Part shown: one piece after another, positions 21,361 to 33,870 of the stretch
Layout of the letters: every line of letters begins with the position of its first letter
Numbering within the stretch: the first letter of the stretch is position 1
Source: Stomoxys calcitrans
Lineage: Eukaryota; Arthropoda; Insecta; Diptera; Muscidae
Direction: 5' to 3'
Assembly (NCBI RefSeq): GCF_963082655.1
Contig: NC_081552.1
Location: 58,756,561-58,820,560 of the forward strand
DNA: 64,000 nt
The notes under the pieces: model-generated
Told to the model about the DNA's origin: nothing
Database searches by the model: none
Seen by the model: the letters and a program-made list of their open reading frames with translations, nothing else
Translations under genes and position numbers: made by a program

Positions 21361-22515
21361 ACATGTCGTGCAAAATTTCATTTCAATATGATAAGAATTG
21401 CGCACTTTAGAGGCTTAAGAAGTCAAGACCCAAGATCGGTTTATATGGCAGCTATATCAGGTTATGGACCGATTAGGACCATACTTGGCACAGTTGTTGA
21501 ATATCATAACAAAACACGTCGTGCAAAATTTCATTGTAATCGGATAAGAATTGCGCACTCTAGAGGCTTAAGAAATCAAGACCCAAGATCGGTTTATATG
21601 GCAGCTATATCAGGTTATGGACCGATTAGGACCATACTTGGCACAGTTGTTGAATATCATAACAAAACACGTCGTGCAAGATTTCATTCCAATCGGATAA
21701 GAATTGCGCACTCTAGAGGCTCAAGAATTCAAGACCCAAGATCGGTTGATATGGCAGCTATATCAGATTATGGACCGATTTGAACCATATTTAGCACAGT
21801 TGTTGGATATCATAACAAAACACGTCGTGCTAAAATTCATTCAAATCGGATAAGAATTGGGCACTCTAGAGGCTCAAGAAGTCAAGACCCAAGATCGGTT
21901 TATATGGCAGCTATATCAGATTAAGCACCGATTTGAACCATACTTGTCACAGTTGTTGGATATCATAACAAAATACTACGTGCCAAAATTCATTCAAATT
22001 GGATAAGAATTGCGCCCTCTAGAGGCTCAAGAAATCAAGACCCAAGATCGGTTTATATGGCAGCTATATGAGATTATGAACCGATTTGAACCATACTTGG
22101 CACAGTTGTTGGATGCCATAATAAAACACGTCGTGCAAAATTTCGTGCCAATAGGATAAGAATTGCGCACTCTAGAGGTTCAAGAAGTCAAGACCCAAGA
22201 TCGGTTTATATGGCAGCTATATCAAAACATGGACCGATGTGGCCCATTTACAATACCAACCGACCTACACTAATAAGAAGTATTTGTGCAAAATTTCAAG
22301 CGGCTAGCTTTACTCCTTCGGAAGTTAGCGTGCTTTCGACAGACAGACGGACGGACGGACGGACGGACAGACGGACGGACATGGCAAGATCGACATAAAA
22401 TTTCACGACGATCAAAAATATATATACTTTATGGGGTCTCAGACGAATATTTCGAGTAGTTACAAACAGAATGACGAAATTAGTATACCCCCCATCTTAT
22501 GGTGGAGGGTATAAA
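21361..22515 (-). mobile_element. HINE-A 5' portion (minus)
   Basis: Begins inside a monomer (CATGTCGTGCAAAATTTC) with no 3' terminus, so it is the remainder of a copy broken by the preceding insertion. About five monomers, a short GGAC tract, leader and intact 5' end at 22515 follow. A 131-codon open frame at 21388-21783 is only in-phase monomers. Confidence 0.75.
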
Positions 22516-23330
22516 AATTTATGCCAAATCGGATGAGAATTGCACCCTCTGGTGGCCCAAGAAATCAAGATCCCAAACCAGTTTATATGGCAGCTTTATC
22601 AGGTTATGTACCTATTTTCGCCATACTTCGCACAGTTATTGGAAGTGATATCAAAACACTATGTGCAAAATTTCAGTCAATTCGGATAAGAATTGCGCCA
22701 TCCAGTGGCTCAAGAAGTCAAAACCGACGATCGGTTTATATGGCAGCTATATCAGGTTATATATCGATGGGAACCATACCTAGCACAGTTGTTGGAAGGG
22801 ACATAAAAACACAATGTGCAAAATTTTAATCCAATCGGATAACAATTGCGCCCTCTAGAGGCTCAAGAAGTCACGACCCAAGATCGGTTTATATGACATC
22901 TATATCCGGTTATGTGCCGATTTGGACCATACTTGTCACAGTTGTTGGACATTATTACAAAGCACGTCGAGCAAAATTTCATTCCAATCGGATAAGAATT
23001 GCGCACTCTACATTCTCAAGAAGTCAAGACCCAAGATCGGCTCATATGGCAGCTATATCAAAACATTTACCGATATGGCCCATTTACAATACCAACCGAC
23101 CTACACTAATAAGAAGTATTTGTGCAAAATTTCAAGCGGCTAGCTTTACTCCTTCGGAAGTTAGCGTGCTTTCGACAGACAGGCTGACGGACATGGCTAG
23201 ATCGACATAAAGTGTCGCGATGATCAAGAATATATATACTTTATGGTGCCTCAGACGAATATTTCGAGTAGTTACAAACAAAATGACAAAAATAGTATAC
23301 CCCCCATCCTATGGTAGAGGGTATAAAAAT
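22516..23330 (-). mobile_element. Older HINE-A 5' portion (minus)
   Basis: Diverged monomers (CCCTCTGGTGGCCCAAG) and a minimal AGAC tract, then leader and 5' end at about 23330. Probably the outermost element of the nested minus-strand block starting at 19831. Confidence 0.7.
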
Positions 23331-23377
23331 TTAAAAAAGATGGAGTAAAGGAGAGCAGTTCAGTTGAATGGAGAAAA

Positions 23378-25008
23378 TAACAAATAAAAGCGTGCTAAGT
23401 TCGGCCGGGCCGAATCTTATATACCCTCCACCATGCATCGCATTTGTCGAGTTCTTTTCCCGGCATCTCTTCTTAGGCAAAAAAAGGATATAAGAAAAGA
23501 TTTGCTCTGCTATTAGAGCGATATCAAGATATGGTCCGGTTCGGACCACAATTTAATTATATGTTGGAGACCTGTGTAAAAATTCAGCCAATTCGAATAA
23601 GAATTGCGCCCATTGGGGGCTCAAGAAGTAAAATAGAGAGAACGATTTATACGGGAGCTGTATCGGGCAATAGACCGATTCAGACCATAATAAACAAGTT
23701 TGTTGATGGTCATGAGAGGATCCGTCGTACAAAATTTCAGGCTTATCAGATAATAATTGCGACCTCTAGAGGCTCAAGAAGTCAAGATCCCAGATCGGTT
23801 TGTATGGCAGCTATATCAGGTTATGGACCGATTTGAATGTTATTTGACACAGTTGTTGAAAGTAAGAATAAAATACGTAATGCAAAATTTCAGCCAAATC
23901 GGATATGAATTGGGCCCTCTAGAAGCTCAAGATCCAAGATCGGTTTATATGACAGCTATATCAGGTTATGAACCGATTTGAACCATACTTGGCACAGTTA
24001 TTGGTTGACATAACAAAACACGTCGTGCAAAATTTCATTCAAATCGGATAATAATTGCGCACTCTAGAGGCTCAAGAAGTCAAGACCCAAGATCGGTTTA
24101 TATGGCAGCTATATCAAGTTATAGACCGATTCGAACAATACTTGGCACAGTTGTTGGGCATCATAACAAAACACGTCGTGCAAAATTCATTCAAATCGGA
24201 TAAGAATTGCGCACTCTAGAGGCTCAAGAAGTCAAGACCCAAGATGGGTTTACATGGCAGCTATATCAGGTTATGGACCGATTTGAACCATACTTGGCAC
24301 AGTTGTTGTATATTATAACAAAAAACGTCGTGCAAAATTTCATTTCAATCGGATAAGAATTGCCCCCTCTAGAGGCTCAAGAATTCAAGACCCAAGATCG
24401 GTTTATATGGCAGCTATATCAGGTTATGGACCGATTTGAACCATACTTGGCGCAGTTGTTGGATGTCATAACAAAACACGTCGTGCAAAATTTCATTCAA
24501 ATCGGATAATAATTGCGCACTCTAGAGGCTCAAGAAGTCAAGACCCAAGATCGGTTTACATGGCAGCTATATCAGGTTATGGACCCATTTAAACCATACT
24601 TGGCACAGTTGTTGTATATCATAACAAAAAACGTCGTGCAAAATTTCATTTCAATCGGATAAGAATTGCGCACTCTAGAGGCTCAAGAAGTCAAGACCCA
24701 AGATCGGTTTATATGACAGCTATATTAAAATATGGATCGATATGGCCCATTTGCAATATCAACCGACCTACACTAATAAGAAGTATTTGTGCAAAATTTC
24801 AAACGGCTAGCTTTACTCCTTCGGAAGTTAGCGTGCTTTGGACAGACAGACGGACGGACGGACAGACGGACGGACATGGCTAGATCGACATAAAATTTCG
24901 CGACGATCAAAAATATATATACTTTATGGGGTCTCAGACGAATATTTCGAGTAGTTACAAACAGAATGACGAAATTAGTATACCCCCCATCTTATGGTGG
25001 AGGGTATA
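23378..25008 (-). mobile_element. HINE-A, complete copy (minus)
   Basis: Full structure on the minus strand: tail and hairpin at 23390-23415, inverted repeat, half-monomers, about seven full monomers, GGAC tract (24846-24877), leader and 5' end at about 25008. About 47 bp of unassigned sequence precede it. Confidence 0.83.
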
Positions 25009-25717
25009 AGAAGTTAAAGCGTGCTAAGTTCGGCCGGGCCAATCTTATACACCATTGATTGCATTTGTCAAGTTCTTTTCCTGGTATCTCTTTATAGGCA
25101 AACAAAGGATGATGGATAAAAATTGCTATGTTATTGGAGCGATTTTAAGTTTTAAACCGATCTGGTCATACTTGGCTTGGATGTTTAAGACAATAGTAAA
25201 TCCCATTGTATATAATTTCAACCAAATCGGATAAGACTTGCGCTCTAGAGAGACTTAAGAAGTAAAATGGGGAGAACGGTTTCCATGCGAACCATGCCAG
25301 GTTATGGGCCAATTCAGATCATATTTGGCAGGTATATTAAAGGGCATAGAAGAAGTCACTGTGCAGGCTCAAGAAATAAAATCGGGATATCGGTTTATAT
25401 GGCACGTTTGCTAGAGGTCATAGATACAGCGACTGTTCCAAATTTCAGCAAAATCGAATAAGAATTACGTCCTCTAGAAGCTGAAGAAGTCATTGTGTAA
25501 AATTTCAGTAAAATCGAATTAGAATTGCGCTCTCTAGTAGCTCAAAAATAAAATATGGAGATCGGTTTATATGGGAGCTACATCTAAATGTGGAGCGATA
25601 TGGACCATTTATAATCCCAACCGACCTACACTATGGGTTCTTAGATCAATATTTCGAAGTGTTACAAATGGAATAGCGAAGTTAGTATACCCCCATCCTA
25701 TGGTGGAGGGTATAAAA
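25009..25717 (-). mobile_element. Short, old HINE-A (minus)
   Basis: The 3' hairpin has lost a base (TTCGGCCGGGCCAAT). The body is diverged, there is no GTCC tract, and the 5' end is ATGGTGGAGGGTATAAAAA at 25717. It abuts the preceding 5' end directly, another head-to-tail arrangement. Confidence 0.7.
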
Positions 25718-25795
25718 ATGAAGAAATAAAAGGACAAATTAAAAGCCGCACATAAGAAACAGGACCGAAGCTATAGAGGAATAGAACCGAAAAAA

Positions 25796-26270
25796 AAACA
25801 AGTAAAAACGTATTAAGTTCGACCGTGCCGAACTTTGTTTACCCACCACCATGGAAATACCATATCCATAGTCATATCTAAATAGGTGTTGGTCTGAATC
25901 ATATTCGATTCAGTTATATCCAAATATATTCCGATCTGAAACATATTTGGGTGAGATGTCAGAAGGATTAAACCTATTCAATGTTACGAATTTCAGCGAA
26001 ATCAGATAATAAATGCAGAATTTATGGGCTTCAGAGCCTAAATTGTCAGATCGGTCTATATGGCAGCTAGATCTAAATGAAATCCAATCTAAACCATATT
26101 TTAATCGAATGTCAAGAGCGTTAAAATTACTCAACAACTAATTATACAACTCAGCTATATCTTAATATAGACCGATCTATTCCCTATTTCGGTCGAACAT
26201 CGGGCACTTTAGTGCAACTCATTGTTAAAAATTTTAGCAAAACCGGCCTTATTGAGGTAAACATTTTATT
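25796..26270 (-). mobile_element. HINE-B-like fragment (minus)
   Basis: Starts AACAAGTAAAAACG, mutated hairpin (TTCGACCGTGCCGAA) and TTACCCACCACC, then diverged monomers (TCAGATCGGTCTATATGGCAG). It lacks a 5' leader. The preceding about 80 bp (25718-25795) are A-rich and unassigned. Confidence 0.6.
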
Positions 26271-26274
26271 TCAC

Positions 26275-26631
26275 GTTTGGGACCAGTCAATTGGCAGCCT
26301 AGATCGTGCGATTTAACGCTTTGAGACTATTTTTTGTGGGGCTGTGTTAAAACTCATGCCTATACAGATAAGCCCGCTTCAATTGACGCATTGGGTCACA
26401 ACATTAAATCATTTATTCCTGAGATACCGGACGAAATGGTGGAAAAAGTATGCCAAAATTGGACTAAGCGGATGAACCATTTGAGGAGCAGTCACTGTCA
26501 ACATTTACATGAAATAATCCCCATTAAATTATATGGAAGTATCGATCAAAATAAAGATTTCATGCTTTTTCTGAATTTTATGTGTTTTTTTAAGAACTTT
26601 CCTATAGCTCTTAAAAAATCACCCTGTTTGT
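26275..26631 (+). pseudogene. Mariner-family transposase, C-terminal fragment
   Basis: Plus-strand frame encodes DYFLWG-type text (third catalytic Asp region) followed by THAYTDKPASIDAL, then IPDEMVEKVCQNWTKRM and HLHEI, the conserved C-terminus of an insect mariner-like transposase. An in-frame TGA sits just before DYFLWG. The fragment ends with the terminal repeat AAAAAATCACCCT near 26631. It belongs to the same family as the relics at 8985, 31962 and 40096. Confidence 0.78.
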
Positions 26632-27090
26632 TTAACCATGTCCGTGTGTCCGTCCGTTGTAATCACTCTACAGTCTTTAAAAATTTAAATATTGTGTTGA
26701 AATTTTGCACAGACTCGTATTTTTTCTATACGCAGGTTAAGTTCTTGAATGGGCCAAATCGGACAGCACTTGGATATAGCTGCCACATAGACCGATCTGG
26801 CGATTCAGAGCCTCAAGCCCATAAAAGCCGAACTTTTAGGGGCCCGACATTCAAACCGAATATGGCCATATCGGACCATATTTTCATATAGCTGCCATAT
26901 AGACCGATATGCCAGTTTAGGGTCTAAGATTGTAAAAGGCGCATGTATTATCTGATTTCGATGGAAAGAGTTAATTGCTTAAAAGCCTCCCGACATCCGA
27001 CTCGAATATGGTTCAGATCAGACCATATTTCAATAAAGATATCATATGGACCGATCTGCTGATTTAGGGTCTTTAGCCCAAAATTTAAAT
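26632..27090 (+). mobile_element. HINE-B-like fragment (plus)
   Basis: CCATGTCCGTGTGTCCGTCCG, CTTTAAAAATTTAAATATTG and monomers with GATATAGCTGCCACATAGACCG match the HINE-B leader and body in diverged form. Both termini are missing. Confidence 0.6.
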
Positions 27091-27590
27091 TTGATATCCT
27101 TTAAATTGGATATAAAATTCGTTTTCTAATCTCAAATACCATTCACTTAAACCCCTTAATGAAAAAGCCAGCAAATGTGTTCGGTTTGGGGTATGGGCCC
27201 TAAAAACAGTGAATATCGAGCTTCACTGTCTTGAAGACCCAAATTGTCTTGGTGAGCAAATTCGTCCTACTTGGGGGTTGTTATGGTGGTGGGACATCCC
27301 CTAGACAGTTGGTCTCGAGTGCTGATGTCAGATTCATGGTTTACATCCAAATACCCTTAATTTTGTTATATGTCGGCAAACATGACCGGCTTTAGGGGTG
27401 TTTTGGGGAATGGGGCGGCCACTCAGTGACTTGGCTTTAAAAATTTATGTCAGATTCGTGTTCTACTCTAAAATACCTGCTATTTAGGCCTGATATTGCA
27501 ATGGTCAGCAAATACAACTACAAAGAAACAAACAAACAAACCAACAAACAAACAAATACAAATTGAATTTTATACATAAGACTAGGCGAA
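27091..27590 (+). repeat. Repeat C, 3' part with CAAA-rich tail
   Basis: GGTGTTTTGGGG and TTGAGCCCCATAT-type units end in a CAAA-rich run (about 27518-27560) and then ATTTTATACATAAGACTA, the same terminus as at 43395-43495. Confidence 0.6.
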
Positions 27591-27689
27591 CCGGGCCCTC
27601 TCCGCTGCGCCTTCTTTAACTATCTTATATCTTTTTAAGGTGGAGACACTTCGCCCTGAATGCGGATATCTTATTCGTGCCGTTGTAGC

Positions 27690-27965
27690 CTATGACGCTG
27701 AACGCGTTCGAATCATGGCGAGAACATCAAATAAAGCTGTGTTTATCCCCTCCTGATGTTGGCGGCATTTGTTAGGTATTATGCCATGCATGGTCATTTA
27801 AAAAAATTTCCTCAAGAGTGACGCATAGCGGGACGGCGTTCCGACTCGGCTGAAAAAGAGGTCCCTTTTCATTGACTTTAAGCTTGAATCGGAAAGCACT
27901 CATTGATGTGTGAGTATTTGCCCCTTCTCGGTTCCTGGTGGTAATGTCCTTCCTTAGGGTAATTA
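27690..27965 (+). mobile_element. Degenerate tRNA-derived SINE
   Basis: Same family as 14228-14542: CCTATGACGCTGAACGCGTTCGAATC (head with a damaged B-box), TTTATCCCCTCCTGATG, GGCGTTCCGACTCGGCT and TGAATCGGAAAGCACTCATTG. Both ends are mutated and I find no target duplication. Confidence 0.72.
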
Positions 27966-27974
27966 ATGTTCTCA

Positions 27975-28970
27975 TTAGAGGAGGGATGGCACCTCAGACA
28001 TTTCGACTCAAATATGGATATCAATTTCGTTCTGCACTTCCAAATCCCTTTAATTTGAGCCCCATATTGCCATGTCCGGTAAATATGAACTGTTTGGAGG
28101 GTGTTTTGGGGCTAGGCCGGCCACCGGCACTTTTTATTTGTTTCGTTCTTTATTCCCATCGGAAATGAAGTTCAGTTTAGGGGGTGCTTTAGGGCGTATC
28201 CCAAAACAATTGGCTCTTAAATTGGATATCAAATTCGTTTTCTACTCTCAAATCCCATTCAGTTGACTCCTTTATTGTCATAATGGGTCAAATAACGCAT
28301 TTGACGTATCTTTAGGAGGAAAAGTGCCACCTAGACTGGGTACCCGCTATGTACTTGAACCCAATTTTTAATGACATATTCGTGTTTTGGTCTCCAATAC
28401 CATTCATTTGATACTCTTATCGTGCCCATCGGACCACTTTCGGATATGGGTGGCGTTTTTGCGGTAAAGAAGAGGGTCTGCCTCCACCCGATTCTTATAA
28501 ATTATATAGCCTATGTTTCCTTTCAGACAAACGTACACAATCTATGAAAATGTAAGGAAATCGGTTCAGCCAAGTATCATATAGTCGTAATGGGTCTAAT
28601 GGCGTTTTGAGGGGTGGCAAGCCTCCCTATACTTCGATCTGATTTTGTATGCCACATTCGAAATCTTCTCCCGAATACCTTTCATTTGAGCCCCATATTG
28701 AAATGAATGTCCAATATGTCTGTTTGGGGTAGTTTTCGGGTTGGTCGGCATAAGGGGGCCCGTCCCCCTTCCGATACCGAAAATGATATAGCCTATGTCT
28801 CCTTCCAGACCAACCTACACTTCGACATGAATTTGTACGCCAGATTCGTTATCTACTCCCGCATACTTTTCATTTGATACCCATATTGAACTTATCGGTC
28901 CACTTTTGATTTTGGTGTTGTTTTTGGGGTAACGGTGGAGGGTCCGCCCATTTCCGTTATCAATAAGTTA
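27975..28970 (+). repeat. Repeat C, about 1 kb
   Basis: Successive imprecise units of about 130 bp with ATTTGAGCCCCATATTG, TTGGATATCAAATTCG and GGGTGTTTTGGGG. It is non-coding, in plus orientation, and lacks both termini. Confidence 0.6.
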
Positions 28971-29498
28971 AAAAAAAAATAGGGCGCGCAATTCTCATGC
29001 GATTTGGCTGACATTTCGCATGAGGTGTTTTGTTATGACTTTCAACAACTATGCTAAGTATGGCGCAAAATGGTGCATAACCTGATATAGCTGTCACATA
29101 AACCAAACTGGGATCTTGATTTCTTGAGCCTCTAGAGAGCGCAATTCTCATCCGATTTGAAGGAAATTTTGAATAATTTTGTAAATCGATTAATAGCATG
29201 ATGTAGCTCCCATGTAAACCTTTCTCCCGATTTTGCTTCTTGAGCCCCTACAAGGCGCAATTCTTATCCGAATGAACCGAAATATTACACAATGACTTCT
29301 ACAATGTTCAGCATTCAACTCATTTATGGTCCGAATCGCACAATAACTTCGTATAACTCCAATAGCATAACATTTCTTATTCAATATTATTTGTTTGCCC
29401 AAAAAGAGATACCGCGCATAGAACTCGACAAATGTGATCCATGGTGGAGGGTATATACGATTCGGCGCGGTCGAACTTAGAACGCTCTTACATGTTTT
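28971..29498 (+). mobile_element. Old HINE-A 3' portion
   Basis: Diverged monomers followed by the half-monomer region, the inverted repeat, a mutated hairpin (TTCGGCGCGGTCGAA) and a tail ending CATGTTTTT. Confidence 0.68.
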
Positions 29499-29700
29499 TC
29501 TTAGGATAAGGGGATGGTCAAAGGGCGAACGGAAGGACGGCGTATGGAGGTTGAGATTAGGTGTTTGAAATATTGAAACGTTTGAAATGTTGAAACGTTT
29601 GAAACATTGAAAGTTTGAATAGGTGAGTAATTGATATTACAGAAAGAAGGAATACAAAATCTTATAAATTTTAAAATTATCCCAAAATAACTGAAAGCAG
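29499..29700. other. Unassigned spacer with short TTGAAA repeats
   Basis: No gene. About 29560-29625 holds imprecise tandem units around TTGAAACGTTTGAAA. Confidence 0.5.
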
Positions 29701-30465
29701 CAGACCGAGAGATCGGACTTTATGGCAGCTATATCCAAATCTGGACCGATCTGTGCGATAATACAGAAGTATGTCAAGGGGCTTAACTTAACTCACTGTC
29801 CTAAATTTCAGCGACATCGGACAATAAATGCGCCTTTTATGGGCCTAAGACCCCAAATCGGAGGATCGGTCTATATGGCAGCTACATCCAAATCTGGACC
29901 GATCTAAGCCATATTGACGGAGGATGTCGAAGGACCTAAGACAACTCACTGTCCCAAATTTCAGCAAAATTGGAGAATAAATGTGGTTTTTATGGCCTAA
30001 GACCCTAAATCGGAGGATCGGTCTTTATGGCAGCTACATCCAAATCTGGACCGATCTGAGCCAAATTGACGGAGGACGTCGGAGGGCCTAACACAACTCA
30101 CTGTCCCAAATTTCAGCAAAATTGGGTAATAAATGTGGCTTTTATTGGCCTAAGACCCTGAATCGGCGGATCGGTCTATATAGGGGCTATATCAAGATAT
30201 AGTCCGATATAGCCCATCTTCGAACTTAACCTGCTTATGGACAAAAAAATTCTCTGTGCAAAGTTTCAGCTCAATATCTCTATTTTTGAAGACTGTAGCG
30301 TGATTTCAACAGGCAGACGGACGGACATGTCTAGATCGTCTTAGATTTTTACGCTGATCAAGAATATATATACTTTATAGGGTCGGAAATGGATATTTCG
30401 ATGTGTTGCAAACGGAATGACAAAATGAATATACCCCCATCCGTCGGTGGTGGGTATAAAAAGAT
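29701..30465 (-). mobile_element. HINE-B 5' portion (minus)
   Basis: Monomers with ATGGCAGCTATATCCAAATC recur at 29722, 29875 and 30027 (153 and 152 bp apart), then an AGACGGACGG tract, the leader with TATATATAC and 5' end GGTGGTGGGTATAAAAAG. A 61-codon open frame at 29722-29907 is monomer sequence, not a gene. Confidence 0.75.
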
Positions 30466-30639
30466 CTCATTAAACAAAAGTCTATTGTCCACTCAAGTTG
30501 AACCCAAAATTGATTTACAAATTGTGTGATGTATACGCACTATGTTACGTTCTAATCAATTGAACAAGTTTTCTCCTGCGATTAGGTCACAATGCAAAGT
30601 AATTGCACTTCGTACGCAAATAGAAATCTAAGTTTAAAA
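30466..30639. other. Unassigned spacer
   Basis: About 170 bp with no recognisable feature. Confidence 0.45.
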
Positions 30640-30742
30640 CAAGTAAAAGCGTGCTAAGTTCGGCCAGGCCGAATCTTAATATATACCCTCTACTATTGAT
30701 CGCATTTGTCGAGTTCTTTTCCCGGTATCTCTTCTTAGGCAA
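30640..30742 (-). mobile_element. HINE-A 3' end fragment (minus)
   Basis: Tail, mutated hairpin (TTCGGCCAGGCCGAA), inverted repeat and TCTTCTTAGGCAAAA, where a HINE-B begins. It may be the left end of the HINE-A that continues at 33063. Confidence 0.72.
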
Positions 30743-30864
30743 AACAAGTAAAAAGGCGTTAAGTTCGGCCGGGCCGAACTTTGGATACCCACCACCTCGG
30801 GTATATATGTAAACCAACTTTCATCAAAATTCGGTGAAAATTTCATACCTTATACTCATATACC

Positions 30865-31128
30865 ACCGTAGCGCAGAGGTTAGCATGTCCGCCTATGACG
30901 CTGAACGCCTGGGTTCGAATCCTTGCGAGACCATCAGAAAAAATTTTCAGCGGTGGTTTTCCCCTCCTAATGCTGGCAACATTTGTGAGGTACTATGCCG
31001 TGTAAAACTTCTCTCCAAAGAGGTGTCGCACTGCGGCACGCCGTTCGGACTCGGCTATAAAAAGAAGGCCCCTTATCATTGAGCTTAAAAACTTAGTGGA
31101 ATGTTCATGGGCAAAATTTGCAATTTGC
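30865..31128 (+). mobile_element. tRNA-derived SINE, internally deleted copy
   Basis: Flanked by a perfect 13-bp target duplication ATACTCATATACC (30852-30864 and 31129-31141). Head with TAGCGCAGAGGTTAGC and B-box GGTTCGAATCC. Compared with 14228-14542 it lacks about 50 bp between GAGCTTAAA and CTTAGTGGAATG. Confidence 0.9.
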
Positions 31129-31961
31129 ATACTCATATACCTCATACCGATCTGAACTATATACGACATGGATGTCGAAAATCCGAACATAAGTCACTGT
31201 GTCAAATTTCAGTGAAATCGGATTATAAATGCGCCTTTTATGGGACCAAGACTTTAAATCGAGATATCAGTCTACATGGCAGCTATATCCAAATCTGGAC
31301 CGATTTGGGCCAAGTTGCATAAATATGTCGAAGAGCCTATCACAAAGCACTGTCCCAAATTTCAGCGAAATCGGACAATAAATGCCTCTTTTATGGGCCC
31401 TAAACCTTAAATCCTAGACCGATCTGGGCAAAATTGAAGAAGGACGTCGAAGAGCATAACCAAGCTCACTGTCTCAAATTTCAGCGAAATCGGACAATAA
31501 ATGAGTCTTTTATGGCCCCAAAACCTAAAACCTAGATATCGGTCTATATGGCAGCTATATAAAACTCTGGACCGATCTGTGCTATATTGCAGAAGTATGT
31601 CGAGGGGCTTAACTTAACTCACTGTTCCAAATTTCGGCGACATCGGACAATAAATGAGCATTTTATGGGCCCAAAACCATAAATCAAGAAATCGGTCTAT
31701 ATTTCAGCTATATCCAAATCTGAACCGATCTGGACCAAATTGAAGAAATATATCAAAGGGCCTAACACAACTCACTGTCCCAAATCGGATCAGCAAAATC
31801 GGATAATGAATGTGGCTTTTATGGGCCTTTCACCATAAATCGGAGGATCGATCTATACGGCAGCTATATCCAAATCTGGACCGATCTGAGCCAAATTAAC
31901 GAAGGATGTCGATGGGCCTAACACAACTCACTGTCCCGAATTTCATCAAAATCGGATAATA

Positions 31962-32522
31962 AAGGGTGATTTTTTTGAGGTTAGGATTTTCATGCATTAG
32001 TATTTGACAGATCACGTGGGATTTCAGACATGGTGTCAAAGAGAAAGATGCTCAGTATGCTTTGACATTTCATCATGAATAGACTTACTAACGAGCAACG
32101 CTTGCAAATCATTGAATTTTATTACCAAAATCAGTGTTCGGTTCGAAATGTGTTCATTCACCGTAACGTTGCGTCCAACAGCATCTTTGAAAAAATACGG
32201 TCCAATGATTCCACCAGCGTACAAACCACACCAAACAGTGCATTTTTCGGGATGCGGCAATTTTGCTTATTTACGTAGCCATTCAACCAGAAATGAGCCT
32301 CATCGCTGAACAAAATTTGTCAAAATTTGAACACATTTCGAACCGAACACTGATTTTGGTAATAAAATTCAATGATTTGCAAGCGTTGCTCGTTAGTAAG
32401 TCTATTCACGATGAAATGTCAAAGCATACTGAGCATCTTTCTCTTTGACACCATGTCTGAAATCCCACGTGATCTGTCAAATACTAATGCATGAAAATCC
32501 TAACCTCAAAAAAATCACCCTT
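31962..32522. mobile_element. Fold-back MITE derived from a mariner-family transposon
   Basis: 561 bp flanked by TA (31960-31961 and 32523-32524). The ends are long inverted repeats of about 190 bp starting AAGGGTGATTTTTTTGAGG; both arms contain the start of a mariner transposase gene (MNRLTNEQRLQIIEFYYQNQ on the outward-to-inward strand). The centre (about 32165-32315) is an internal transposase fragment covering DEAHFWLNGYVNKQN and GGIIGPYFFKDA on the minus strand, with a short internal deletion. It cannot encode a working transposase but retains both termini. It is inserted in a HINE-B monomer. Confidence 0.87.
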
Positions 32523-33062
32523 TAAATGTGGTTTTGTGGGCCTAAGACCCTAATCCGGAGGATCGGTCTATATGGCAGCTATATCCAAATCTGAACCGAT
32601 CTGGGCCAATTTAACGAAGGAAGTCGAAGGGCCTTACACAATTCACTGTCCCGAATTTCAGCGAAATCGGATAATAAATGTGGCTTTTATGGGCCTTAGA
32701 CCCTAAATCGGAGGATCGGTCTATATGGCAGCAATATCCAAATCTGGACCGAACCGAGCCAAATTGACGAAGGATGTCGAAGGGCCTAACATAACTCACT
32801 GCCCCAAATTTCAACAAAATCGGATAATAAATGTGCCTTTTATGGACCTAAGACCCTAAATCGGCGGATCGGTCTATATGGGGGCTATATCAAGATATAG
32901 TCCGATATAGCCCATGTTCGAACTTAATCCGCTTATGGACAAAAAAAGAAACTGTGCAAAATTTCAGCTCAATATCTCTATTTTTAAAGACTGTAGCCTG
33001 ATTACAACAGACAGACGGACAGACGAACGGACATGTCTAGATCGTTTTAGATTTTTTCGCTG

Positions 33063-33870
33063 TATCGGTCCTCTCTTTCGGGACCTCTAGAAGCTCAAGA
33101 AGTCAAGATCCCAGATCGGTTTATATGGCAGCTATATCAGGTTATGAATCGATTTGAACCTTATTTGAGACAGTTGTTGATAATAAAAATAAAATATGTC
33201 ATGCAAAATTTCAGCCAAATCGGATAGGAATTGCGCCCTCTAGAAGTCAAGATCCAAGATCGGTTTATATGACAGCTATATCAGGTTATGGACCGATTTG
33301 GACTATACTTGGCACAGTTTTTGGTTATCATAACAAAACACGTCGTGCAAAATTTCATTCCAATCGGATAAGAATTGCGCACTCTAGAGGCTCAAGAAGT
33401 CAAGACCCAAGATCGGTTTATATGGCAGCTATATCAGGTTATGGACCCATTTAAACCATACTTGGCACTGTTGTTGGATATCATAACAAAACACGTCATG
33501 CAAAATTTCATTCCAATCGGATAAGAATTGCGCACTCTAGAGGCTCTAGAAGTCAAGACCCAAGATCGGTTTATATGGCAGCTATATCAAAACATGGCCC
33601 GATATGGCATTTACAACACGAACCGACCTACACTAATAAGAAGTATTTGTGCAAAATTTCAAGCAGCTAGCTTTACTCCCTCGGAAGTTAGCGTGCTTTC
33701 GACAGACAGACGGACGTACGGACGGACGGACAGACATGGCCAGATCGACATTAAATGTTTCGACGATCAAGAATATATATACTTTATGGTTTCTCAGACG
33801 AATATTTCGAGTAGTTACAAACAGAATGACGAAATTAGTATACCCCCCATCCTATGGTGGAGGGTATAAA
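33063..33870 (-). mobile_element. HINE-A 5' portion (minus)
   Basis: Monomers from GACCTCTAGAAGCTCAAG onward, short GGAC tract (33703-33735), leader and 5' end ATGGTGGAGGGTATAAAG. It follows a broken HINE-B and probably belongs with 30640-30742, with deletion at the junction. Confidence 0.72.

Larger units (their letters stand above)
30743..33062 (-). mobile_element. HINE-B (minus) with nested SINE and MITE
   Basis: 3' tail and hairpin (TTCGGCCGGGCCGAA) followed by TACCCACCACC, many 153-bp-class monomers, an AGACGGAC tract (about 33007-33031) and part of the leader. It breaks off at TTTTTTCGCTG before the 5' terminus. It carries a SINE (30865-31128) and a mariner MITE (31962-32522). Confidence 0.78.

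Noticed and set aside
21388..21783. 131-codon open frame with repeated MAAISGYGPIRTILGTVVEY units
   Set aside because: It is HINE-A monomer sequence read on the strand opposite the element. The 153-bp period keeps the frame open; most monomers have a stop at GATTTGAACC. The same peptide appears at dozens of sites with random stops.
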